The translations under genes and the position numbers were made by a program. Under the pieces are notes generated by a model. It was given only the letters and a program-made list of their open reading frames with translations, was not told the origin of the DNA and searched no databases. This document shows, one piece after another, positions 52,177-60,000 of a stretch of 64,000 nt of DNA (position 1 is its first letter; each line of letters begins with the position of its first letter). Location of the stretch: the NCBI RefSeq assembly GCF_016919165.1, contig NZ_JAFFPS010000053.1:59234-123233 (forward strand), read 5' to 3'. This DNA comes from Leptospira chreensis. Its GTDB lineage: Bacteria; Spirochaetota; Leptospiria; Leptospirales; Leptospiraceae.

Positions 52177-54129
52177 CTATTTAATCTCTACTAAGAGAAA
52201 ACTCAAATCATCCATTTGGTATTTCCAGCCGACCGAGAATCGAAAGAGCGAATCTTGGACTATCTTTGCCAGTTCTTGGATTTGTTGGTATCGATTGTCC
52301 CATAACAATGATTTGAGTCTCTCTTCGCCAAAACTTTCACCGACATCATTTAACAAATCAAAAATTCCATCGGTGTAGAGTAAGATTTTGTCACCGGATT
52401 CCAGTTTCATCGTCTCCTCGGCATAAGGTAAATGAGAGAACAAACCCAAAGGTTTCCCTTTGACATTCCATTGAATGACATCTGATTCCGAATTTCGAAT
52501 TAGAAAAAATCCTGGGTGGCCGGCATTACTGAATGTGGCAGTATAAGATTCTGTATCAATAAATAGATAAGAAGCGGTAATGAAGAGGTTTTTTGTTTTT
52601 CCCACCAAATGCCGATTCATCGAATGAAACACTCGCGATGGAAATTGTAAATAGGCGGAAGCTCCCACAAAGGCCATCTTCGACATAGCGGCCACCATAG
52701 CCGAAGAAATTCCATGCCCAGAAACATCTGCCATCAGGATGGCCCAATTTCCCATACTATCTTTGGTATGGTCAAAATAATCTCCGCCCACCGACTCTAA
52801 GTTTTGCGAAAAACCAATGATACGAATCTTTTCATCTTCATTATACTTGGAGGATAATAATGATTTCTGGAGTGCATGAGCCAAAGCCAAATCCTTATCA
52901 ATTTGGATTAATCTTTGTAGTTCTTTATTTTTATTTCGTAATTCGGCATTCATCCTGCTAATGGAATGTAACAAATCCCAATAGTGTTTAAAAACAAAAA
53001 ATCCAAACAACACTAACATAATAATAAAACCATAATGGATCATTCGATGTCCGTACCGAATCCATTCAAGATCTACTAAAATATCATGTAGGCCTGCAAT
53101 GATGATGGCCAACAATCCTAAAGTAATCGTCCGTAGATTTTTATTTCCTTTGATTAGAACATAAGCAGAAGAAAAAATGGCACCGATCGCTTCTAATACT
53201 ATGATCCAATGATAATCATCTTCGCTATTCAGAAAAGAGATCCCATCCTCGTAACTACTCACAAGCGATATAAAAAAAACAATCAGATGGAGGCCGGCGA
53301 TTACCTTAAAAAGATTTCGAAAGAATGGAGGAAAAATCCCAATCAAAAAAAGTAAAAGGGCAAAGGGGAAAAAAGCAAAATTGATAAAGGTCAGCGGAAT
53401 GACAAAATAGGAAAACTGGTTCAAGGCGAATCCAACAAAACCGTTGAGTACCTCAACTAGAGATGCAGAAAACAAAAGAGTGGCGAAATTCAGAAATATG
53501 ATTTCTCTCTTTCTTAGAAAATAAAACCCAAGGAAAACAGTGGAAAGAATTAATAAAATCGGTGCGAAGAAAGTTTCTGAAAAATTATCAATAAACAAAT
53601 CAACAAGCGCCATGGAATGATCTTTAAAATATACTTCCCGATCCATTCCGATAAAACCATGATATCTAGATTGAAATTGGATGATGAGTGAACCAGAAGG
53701 ATTTTGTTTTAAAGGGATGATATAGGGAAAAATATGATCTTGGAGTTTGGATTCAAAAACCAATTCACTACCCTGAAAAATTTTAAATTGCTCCAAAGCG
53801 ATCTCAACGGAAAGAACCGGACTTTTGAGTTGTCTTACAAATTGATCACTAAATTTAACATATAGATATTGGCTCTCTTTGGATTCCATTCCCAACTGAT
53901 TGGGTTGCATTTTTCGCCAAACATTGTTAGGAATAGAATTTGGGTCTGATACTTCCTCGGAAGACCAAAAGTAATACCGATCCAGAAGGTAAATGGATTG
54001 TTGGAATTGGTGGTCCGGTTTGACTTCCGAATGTAAGTCCAAACAACTTGAAAATAAAACCACAAACCCTAAATAAAGAACAAACTGTGAGAGAGTATGA
54101 ATCGATTTATATGATTTGACTTCTTTCAA
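52177..54129 (-). CDS. 7TM-type SpoIIE-family protein phosphatase lipoprotein
   Basis: A sensor phosphatase of about 650 residues. TTG 54129 with AGGAAT upstream gives a signal ending LFSSC (Cys29), and avoids overlapping the divergent small gene; a longer ATG start at 54174 remains possible. An extracytoplasmic beta-rich domain (about 40-170) and seven membrane helices (about 180-390) form a 7TMR-DISM-like sensor. The C-terminal PP2C domain contains GGDYFDHT, MADVSGHGISS, ILLYTDGIFD and DDLSFLL, all metal ligands intact. It is a possible regulator of STAS proteins. It is monocistronic. Confidence 0.88.
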   Translation of the reverse strand: MKEVKSYKSIHTLSQFVLYLGFVVLFSSCLDLHSEVKPDHQFQQSIYLLDRYYFWSSEEVSDPNSIPNNVWRKMQPNQLGMESKESQYLYVKFSDQFVRQLKSPVLSVEIALEQFKIFQGSELVFESKLQDHIFPYIIPLKQNPSGSLIIQFQSRYHGFIGMDREVYFKDHSMALVDLFIDNFSETFFAPILLILSTVFLGFYFLRKREIIFLNFATLLFSASLVEVLNGFVGFALNQFSYFVIPLTFINFAFFPFALLLFLIGIFPPFFRNLFKVIAGLHLIVFFISLVSSYEDGISFLNSEDDYHWIIVLEAIGAIFSSAYVLIKGNKNLRTITLGLLAIIIAGLHDILVDLEWIRYGHRMIHYGFIIMLVLFGFFVFKHYWDLLHSISRMNAELRNKNKELQRLIQIDKDLALAHALQKSLLSSKYNEDEKIRIIGFSQNLESVGGDYFDHTKDSMGNWAILMADVSGHGISSAMVAAMSKMAFVGASAYLQFPSRVFHSMNRHLVGKTKNLFITASYLFIDTESYTATFSNAGHPGFFLIRNSESDVIQWNVKGKPLGLFSHLPYAEETMKLESGDKILLYTDGIFDLLNDVGESFGEERLKSLLWDNRYQQIQELAKIVQDSLFRFSVGWKYQMDDLSFLLVEIK

Positions 54130-54163
54130 AATTTTATTCCTATAGGATAGCAGGATACGTTCA

Positions 54164-54460
54164 ATGAATCGCAATCGATTCCTATCATTTTTTTACCTAC
54201 TCACTTTCCTATTATTGTCTCTTACGGCACTTATGGCCCAAGAAGAGAAAACTCCCCAAGAACTATTCATGGAAGACAAAATGGAATGTTATTCCATCGC
54301 CACGGAAATTGACGGACAAGAACACCAGAAATCTTTGAAGTGTATTTCTAAAGATTCTATCTGTTACATTATCCAAGGTTTTGCGATGAGTTGTATCCCT
54401 CGTACAGGAAGATATCCTGCTGAATTACCCAATCTGATTCCAAAACCGGCCCAACCATAA
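54164..54460 (+). CDS. Small secreted cysteine-containing protein
   Basis: A 98-residue protein with a signal peptide ending ALMAQ. The mature 74 residues hold four Cys (MECYS, LKCIS, SICYI, MSCIP) and a Pro-rich C-terminus, consistent with a disulfide-bonded exported protein. The ATG has an AGGA site upstream. No family is recognised. It is followed 18 bases later by the nitronate monooxygenase gene, so they probably share a transcript, although one is exported and the other cytoplasmic. Confidence 0.65.
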   Translation: MNRNRFLSFFYLLTFLLLSLTALMAQEEKTPQELFMEDKMECYSIATEIDGQEHQKSLKCISKDSICYIIQGFAMSCIPRTGRYPAELPNLIPKPAQP

Positions 54461-54478
54461 TCGTATAACAGGAGATTT

Positions 54479-55420
54479 ATGAAAATCAAAACAAAAATCA
54501 GTGAAATGTTGAAAATTGATCTACCGATCATCGCAGCCCCCATGTTCCTCGTCTCCTACCCGGAGTTAGTGGTAGCAGTTTCCGAAGCGGGAGGAATTGG
54601 ATGTTTTCCTTCTTTGAACTATAGAACCCCGGAACAACTCCGCGAAGGCATCTTAGAAATTCGTTCCAAAACCAAAAAACCAATCGGGGTCAACCTCATC
54701 CTTCACAAAGAACATAATCCCAATTGGGCAAAACAGTTTGAAGTGGTTATGGATTTAAAAGTAGAACTTATCATTACAAGTCTTGGAACTCCGAGAACCA
54801 TCGCAAAAGAAATCAAATCCAATGGATCCACTTTGTTTTGTGATGTGACCACTTTAAAACATGCAAACATTGTAGCTAAGTCTGGGGCAGATGCTCTCAT
54901 CGCTGTTTCCCAAGGTGCTGGTGGACACGCCGGTGCCATCACTCCTTTTGCTCTCATTCCTTATCTAAAAAAGGAAGTTGGTTTGCCAGTGATTGCTGCT
55001 GGTGCCATCTCTACCGGATCACAAATGGCAGCAGCTTTATCTTTGGGAGCAGATGCAGTTTATATCGGAACTCGATTTATCGCAACACCTGAATCCAAAG
55101 CGCAAAGTGAATACAAACAGATGTTAATTGATTCAAGCCCGGATGAAATTGTTTACACAGAAAAAATTTCAGGAATCCCTGCCAATTGGTTATCAAAATC
55201 AGTAGAACGTTCCCCTGAAATTTTAGAAGACGGTCCTAAAAAAATTGCGGCTGGTCATGCTGGGGGCGAAAAAGCCATTGAGCAGGAATACAAACGCTGG
55301 AGAGACATTTGGTCTGCTGGCCAAGGTGTGGCACAAATCCATGAAGTCAAACCAGCTGGCGAAATCGTAAAAGAGATTGCTAGCGAATACTTGGCAACTG
55401 TCAACAATCTTCCTCGCTAA
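54479..55420 (+). CDS. Nitronate monooxygenase family flavoprotein
   Basis: A 313-residue FMN TIM-barrel enzyme of the 2-nitropropane dioxygenase family. IAAPMFLVSYPELVVAVSEAGGIGC at the start, SQGAGGHAGA (with the catalytic His-containing motif), AAGAISTGSQMAAALSLGADAVYIGTRF are typical. FabK-type enoyl-ACP reductases share the fold, but the SQGxGGHxG motif points to nitronate oxidation. The ribosome-binding site AGGAG is at 54471. A strong terminator follows. Confidence 0.87.
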   Translation: MKIKTKISEMLKIDLPIIAAPMFLVSYPELVVAVSEAGGIGCFPSLNYRTPEQLREGILEIRSKTKKPIGVNLILHKEHNPNWAKQFEVVMDLKVELIITSLGTPRTIAKEIKSNGSTLFCDVTTLKHANIVAKSGADALIAVSQGAGGHAGAITPFALIPYLKKEVGLPVIAAGAISTGSQMAAALSLGADAVYIGTRFIATPESKAQSEYKQMLIDSSPDEIVYTEKISGIPANWLSKSVERSPEILEDGPKKIAAGHAGGEKAIEQEYKRWRDIWSAGQGVAQIHEVKPAGEIVKEIASEYLATVNNLPR

Positions 55421-55432
55421 ACAAAGATAATG

Positions 55433-55461
55433 CGAATCGGTCAGATCGACCGGTTCGTTTT
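55433..55461 (+). terminator. Intrinsic terminator after nitronate monooxygenase gene
   Basis: CGAATCGGTC, loop AGATC, GACCGGTTCG (one G-T type mismatch) followed by TTTT. This is a textbook rho-independent terminator 12 bases after the stop. Confidence 0.8.
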
Positions 55462-55529
55462 GCACCTACTCCCAGAGATTCTGATTCACCTTTTTTAACC
55501 CAATCCCCTTTCCGAAATAAATTAAAAAC

Positions 55530-56819
55530 TTAAAATTTGTGAATGGCTTCCATCATTCCTTTGGTATCTAAATAATCATTTGATTTATAAATCATTTTTC
55601 CCTCTGGATTGAGGATTAGAAAAAATGGTAAGCCGATTTTCAATTCCGGATAGTTCGGATCATTTGCAAATTCTTCAAAGATAGGATCTGTGTCATAAAC
55701 CTTCCAAAGAATGGCTTTGTTTTTTAAGGTTTCATTCCATTCTTTATGGGAAAGAGTGAGTTTTTGAAACTCTTTACAGTTCGTACACCAGTCTGCATAA
55801 AAATCAATAAATATCGGTTTTCCAGTTTCTTTGGCGAGCTGATACACTTCCTCTTTTGACCGGTTCCATTCTAAATTCCCATGCACTTCTGTGAGCACTG
55901 AATTGGATCCCTTACCCGATGACACCAAGGAGAATTTAAAAGTTGCAGGTAGCAAAAGTAGAATAAGAACAACGAGCGAGGTATAGGCTCCCATTTGTAA
56001 CAATGCGAGTTTCATTTTCTCACAAGGAAGGCCTTCTTTCTTTTGTAAGTAGAGAAAGCCTAATGCCAAAGTCCAAATGAAAAATACTTTTGCCGACAAA
56101 CTCGAATCCAATCCCCAAAGTTCAAAAGCCTTTTCTAAATAGTTATAAGAAAAATATAAAATGAGGAGGGCAAGAATCCATTGCACCGATTTCATCCACT
56201 TACCAGACTTTGGTAAGGCAAAACCAAAAACTCCAATGAGTAAAAAAGGAATCCCAAGACCCAAACCAAAAACAAACATTTTTAAAGAGGTGAAAAGGAT
56301 CGGCAAAATACTAAAACCTTCCGTTTGGTAAGTAATGAGCTGTACCAAGATAGAAACCACCACAGGTCCTACGCAAGGTGAGGAAAGAAGGCCTGCACCC
56401 ACCCCCAGAAAAAAAGTATTCGCATAACTTACGTTTACTGAATTTCTTAAATCACCGGAGAAAAAAGGAAAGTATAAAAATTCGGCAACACTCAAACCTA
56501 AAATGAATAATAAAATAGCGAGAACCACTAACGTTTCTGGGTAACGCAAAAAAGAATTAAAAGCACCGCCACTGAAACCAGCAATTAGCCCAAATACAGC
56601 ATACATTGTTGCAAGCCCAATGTAATACACCAGTGGATGAGACCATTTGTGTTTGGAAACACGGGACTTTAAGATACCAGCAGTGATGGGATACAACGGA
56701 TAGACACAGGGCAAAAGCCCTGCCAAAAGTCCGCCTAAGGCTAAAAAGAAAATACTAAAAAAGGAAAAAGAACCCGAAGACAATTGGGCTTCAATAAAGG
56801 ATTGGATTTCAGATACCAT
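55530..56819 (-). CDS. DsbD-like thiol-disulfide transporter (lacks N-terminal alpha domain)
   Basis: A 429-residue protein with eight predicted helices and a C-terminal thioredoxin domain. Transmembrane cysteines are in LLPCVYPLYP and SSPCVGPVVV, as in DsbD/CcdA; the thioredoxin active site is ADWCTNCKEF. The periplasmic N-terminal alpha domain of full-length DsbD is missing. It carries electrons from the cytoplasm to periplasmic thiols, needed for disulfide isomerisation and c-type cytochrome maturation. Gap to the upstream porin-like gene is 10 bases; together with the FecR/CXXCH gene it forms an operon. Confidence 0.85.
   Translation of the reverse strand: MVSEIQSFIEAQLSSGSFSFFSIFFLALGGLLAGLLPCVYPLYPITAGILKSRVSKHKWSHPLVYYIGLATMYAVFGLIAGFSGGAFNSFLRYPETLVVLAILLFILGLSVAEFLYFPFFSGDLRNSVNVSYANTFFLGVGAGLLSSPCVGPVVVSILVQLITYQTEGFSILPILFTSLKMFVFGLGLGIPFLLIGVFGFALPKSGKWMKSVQWILALLILYFSYNYLEKAFELWGLDSSLSAKVFFIWTLALGFLYLQKKEGLPCEKMKLALLQMGAYTSLVVLILLLLPATFKFSLVSSGKGSNSVLTEVHGNLEWNRSKEEVYQLAKETGKPIFIDFYADWCTNCKEFQKLTLSHKEWNETLKNKAILWKVYDTDPIFEEFANDPNYPELKIGLPFFLILNPEGKMIYKSNDYLDTKGMMEAIHKF
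56419..56428 (-). repeat. GTTATGCGAA word
   Basis: Exact copy on the sense strand of the dsbD-like gene, read as Ser-Tyr-Ala-Asn. Confidence 0.6.
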
Positions 56820-56829
56820 ACACTCTGTC

Positions 56830-58227
56830 TTAGAACGTAGCTGTGGCTTTCAAAACAATACTTCGATCCAATCTTCCATATTCGGAAATCGGATGCGAAA
56901 CAGGTTTGGAAAACTGTTCTATATATTCGACACGATTTGATGCCTCCCCGGTACTGTCTACATACCATTTATTTGGATCTCCTTTAGAATCATACGAACG
57001 AACTTCCGTATATCCCAAAGCAAGCCGTGCTGATGGGGTGATGAACCATTCCCCAAAGATTTGCCGACTGATATAATAAGATTGGTTCGAATAGAGAGGA
57101 TCAACAGTTCCTGGTTTGAATCGGAGCCAAGGCTCTCGTTCTACCGTTTCCGTTGTTTGGAGGCCAGGAGCTGGGCCACCTGTGGCAATTTCTCCTCTGG
57201 CTACGATACGAAGAGTTCCATTTCCAAGTCCGGCCCAAAGATAGGCTCCGCGACCCGTCGATTCTGCGATTTTCGTAGCTGGTGAGTAAGGAGACAAACG
57301 ATCTACAATTTCCCCACCCAGACGTTTTTTTACCATTCCTCCAAGGCCTAGGTTTAGGATCTCTCTCCAAACTAGGTGGGATTCGACTGCCACCACCTGT
57401 TCTTGGTTTAGGGAAACACTTCCCTGCTTTCTAGTGGCCGGGTTTCCATCACTAGCAAGGCAACTTGTTTTACCTTCTCTACATTCATCACTCGCATAAC
57501 CGAATGCATTCGATGCTCTTCCCAAAACATGAAGTCCCGTTTTTAGATTTTCGGACCAAGTGGGATCCCATCCTAGTTTACCGATGACATCATATCCTGT
57601 ATTCGTTGTATTTTGTGTATTGCGGTAACCTTCTCCGTTGACGACAGCGGTTTGGACAGAAAAGGATTTCCAACGAAGTATATAATTGATTCCAAGATCC
57701 ACTGGATCTTTTGCGAATCCCATGGATTCTAATGGTGACTTATCAAAATAACGCCAATCATAGTTTCCTGACCAAACAGAAAACATATGAGGTAATTCAA
57801 ACATTCCAAATTGAATTTGGTGTTTTGTATTTCCTAGTTCAAAAGTTTTCGCGATATTTGCTCGCCTAACAAGAAATACATAAGGATTGGACTTATTGCC
57901 AGTACCTGCTAAAGTATCATTAGTAAGGGCATCGTTTCGGAGAATTTCTCCCCAAAACTCAGCTTTAATACCCGTGTCTTCCCATTCTTTCGACATTGTA
58001 ATCATTGTCCAAGGCATTGAAAACCCTGCTTTATCTGATGGAGATAAGTCCGTTGTTCCTGAGGCCTTATCTCGAATGCGGTAGGATGCTGTGGGAGTTA
58101 AAATGGCTCCTAGTTTGAGTCCATAGTAGCCATCAGGTTCGTCTTTTTTGGTTGTAACAACTTCTTCACCTAGTATAGGATAGGTGAAGATACAGATAAG
58201 AACAAAGAATCGGAAATATAATTTCAC
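56830..58227 (-). CDS. Putative outer-membrane beta-barrel protein
   Basis: A 465-residue exported protein with a signal peptide ending PILGEE and a C-terminal Phe. Alternating hydrophobic residues and aromatic girdles (YYGLKLGAILTPTASYRI, WFITPSARLALGYTEVRSYD) indicate a porin-type barrel. No specific family is recognised. The GTG start overlaps the stop of the FecR-like gene (GTGA). It may be the outer-membrane part of an uptake or electron-transfer system, in view of its neighbours. Confidence 0.7.
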   Translation of the reverse strand: MKLYFRFFVLICIFTYPILGEEVVTTKKDEPDGYYGLKLGAILTPTASYRIRDKASGTTDLSPSDKAGFSMPWTMITMSKEWEDTGIKAEFWGEILRNDALTNDTLAGTGNKSNPYVFLVRRANIAKTFELGNTKHQIQFGMFELPHMFSVWSGNYDWRYFDKSPLESMGFAKDPVDLGINYILRWKSFSVQTAVVNGEGYRNTQNTTNTGYDVIGKLGWDPTWSENLKTGLHVLGRASNAFGYASDECREGKTSCLASDGNPATRKQGSVSLNQEQVVAVESHLVWREILNLGLGGMVKKRLGGEIVDRLSPYSPATKIAESTGRGAYLWAGLGNGTLRIVARGEIATGGPAPGLQTTETVEREPWLRFKPGTVDPLYSNQSYYISRQIFGEWFITPSARLALGYTEVRSYDSKGDPNKWYVDSTGEASNRVEYIEQFSKPVSHPISEYGRLDRSIVLKATATF

Positions 58228-58919
58228 TTTTTACCGTAAGTTTCGTCCGGAGTAAAACTAGAATCTTCCCAACCTACAGGTTTATGACAAGGAAGGCATC
58301 GAGACAACATTGGCATCTCTTTTCGTTTTTCTCTAAACTTGATGGTAGCACCTTCCTTAGTGATTATATCTTTGTAATCATTTTTTTCAATTTCTGTGGC
58401 ACCCATTTTCAATGCCCCACCGCTACCTTTTGCAAATTCAGATCCGTTGATATTGACAAGACCTTCACAAACGCAAGTGTAACCTTTTTTTTCCTTCTCT
58501 TCGTAAAACACGCCAAAGGCTGTCCCGCGTACACCGGCAGTTGTTGTAGGTGTGGAAACCTCAAAACTGCCTTTTTTGAAATTGCTTACCCGAAACCAGG
58601 CTGCCCCTTTTTCAACATAGGCTTTTGCGACTTTATTTTCGGAATTCCATTCTTTCAATGTAAAGTCTGTGTTAGGTTGGATTCGAATTTCCGTTTCTTG
58701 GTAGAGGAAATCAACTTTGGATCCATTCCCTGTTTTGATTCTATCGCCGGGTTTTAGGATATCGTTGACTTTCAGTGTCTTCCAAAGTTTGGAAGAATCT
58801 GTGGAAGATAAAAAACTGACTTTCCCACGGGTAAACGTTGCCACGGCAAATTCTTCTGCAGAGAGGGAAACGCTGGTCAGGATTAAGGAAGTAAGGATTA
58901 GAGAGATTCTGAGGCTCAT
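58224..58919 (-). CDS. FecR-domain protein with C-terminal CXXCH
   Basis: A protein of about 231 residues. ATG 58919 starts a signal peptide (SLRISLILTSLILTSVSLSAE). The core is a FecR domain (GDRIKTGNGSKVDFLYQETEIRI, TTTAGVRGTAFGVFYEE), usually found periplasmic. The last 30 residues contain RCLPCHKPVGW, a c-type haem attachment motif, not part of the FecR family. One haem could be bound covalently; alternatively it is a metal or redox Cys pair. DsbD, needed for c-type maturation, lies two genes downstream. The gene is separated from thyX by a strong terminator. Confidence 0.8.
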   Translation of the reverse strand: MSLRISLILTSLILTSVSLSAEEFAVATFTRGKVSFLSSTDSSKLWKTLKVNDILKPGDRIKTGNGSKVDFLYQETEIRIQPNTDFTLKEWNSENKVAKAYVEKGAAWFRVSNFKKGSFEVSTPTTTAGVRGTAFGVFYEEKEKKGYTCVCEGLVNINGSEFAKGSGGALKMGATEIEKNDYKDIITKEGATIKFREKRKEMPMLSRCLPCHKPVGWEDSSFTPDETYGKK

Positions 58920-58941
58920 AATCTCTCTAACAATCATAAGG

Positions 58942-58976
58942 AAAAAAATTATCAACCGAATTACAGAATTCGGTTG
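58942..58976 (-). terminator. Intrinsic terminator of thyX
   Basis: On the minus strand, CAACCGAATT, loop CTGT, AATTCGGTTG form a perfect ten-base stem followed after three bases by a run of seven Ts. It ends thyX transcription before the FecR-like gene. Confidence 0.85.
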
Positions 58977-58985
58977 TAGCTTAAT

Positions 58986-59909
58986 TTACCAGGGAATCGA
59001 AATTCCCATACCTTTCAGTTTAGTTTCCAATTCTTCACGTTCGCGACTTTTTTTCGCTGTGGTTCCTTGTTCATCTAACAACCCAAATTCGATTGCTTTT
59101 TTCTTGGCACCTTCTTTTCCAGAAGTGTTCAGAGCATGGATGATTTCCGCATCATACTGAGTGAGGTTCACCGCATTCAAACGATAATCAACAAAAGCTT
59201 CCCAAGCATTTGGAACCCATTTTTGTACGATTTGCTCTCCAATGGTTTTGGCAAACAAACGAACTTCTAATTGTGCATGGTCATCCATTCGAAGTGCCAA
59301 AAAATGCAGTAAGTTATGAAGGTCTATTTTCCAATACGCTTCCGTATAAGTTGCGAGTGGTAGATCCTTTCTTGCTTGTTCCCGAGCTACCCCCATCTCC
59401 AATCTTTCATTATAAATTTCAGAAGCAAATTTTTGGTATTCCGTTTCTCTTTTTGTTAGGTGGTCACCTTTAGATGATTCTAAATATCCGCTACTCCCTT
59501 GTTTGTTTCCCAGTGATTGGATTCGCCATTCTCCAGGAAGTGTGGTTTGTGCGGAGTCGATGGCTACGGAGTAACGCGTAGAGTATTCATTGACATTTGC
59601 CATACGGTGGCGAATCCACTGACGCCATGTGTCCATAGGAACACGAACATGTAGCTTTAGTTCGCACATTTCGAAAGGAGTGCTGTGGCGGTGGCGCATC
59701 AAATACCGAATGAGACCTCGGTCTTCACTTACCTTTTTTGTGCCTTTTCCGTACGAAACGCGTGCTGCCTGAACGATTGATTCATCAGATCCCATGTAAT
59801 CAACGAGTCTGACAAATCCGTCGTCCAAAACAGGGAATGGTTTTCCTAAAATAGAGTCTAATTCGGGAACGGAAACTCTTGAAATGGATTCGAAATCAGA
59901 TTGTTGCAT
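58986..59909 (-). CDS. thyX: Flavin-dependent thymidylate synthase
   Basis: A 307-residue ThyX enzyme that makes dTMP from dUMP with methylene-THF and FAD. The ThyX signature appears as RHRHSTPFEMCE; RQWIRHRMANVNEYSTRYS provides the dUMP-binding residues. It replaces the classical ThyA, so folate does not need dihydrofolate reductase recycling at this step. The supply chain to it includes dcd (7.4 kb) and, for folates, folP and metF in this window. The length is slightly above the family's usual 220-260 because of N- and C-terminal extensions. Confidence 0.93.
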   Translation of the reverse strand: MQQSDFESISRVSVPELDSILGKPFPVLDDGFVRLVDYMGSDESIVQAARVSYGKGTKKVSEDRGLIRYLMRHRHSTPFEMCELKLHVRVPMDTWRQWIRHRMANVNEYSTRYSVAIDSAQTTLPGEWRIQSLGNKQGSSGYLESSKGDHLTKRETEYQKFASEIYNERLEMGVAREQARKDLPLATYTEAYWKIDLHNLLHFLALRMDDHAQLEVRLFAKTIGEQIVQKWVPNAWEAFVDYRLNAVNLTQYDAEIIHALNTSGKEGAKKKAIEFGLLDEQGTTAKKSREREELETKLKGMGISIPW

Positions 59910-60000
59910 ATTAGCTTTATTTTTTAGTTCACAGGCAGATGAAAAGTCGAAAATAGAGTTATAGCGTACCGTATCGCCTTATAAATAGAAAGGATGCTAA

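Noticed and set aside
58284..58757. 157-codon open frame antisense to the FecR-like gene
   Set aside because: Phe/Cys-rich translation without family resemblance; the opposite strand has a clear FecR domain and signal peptide.
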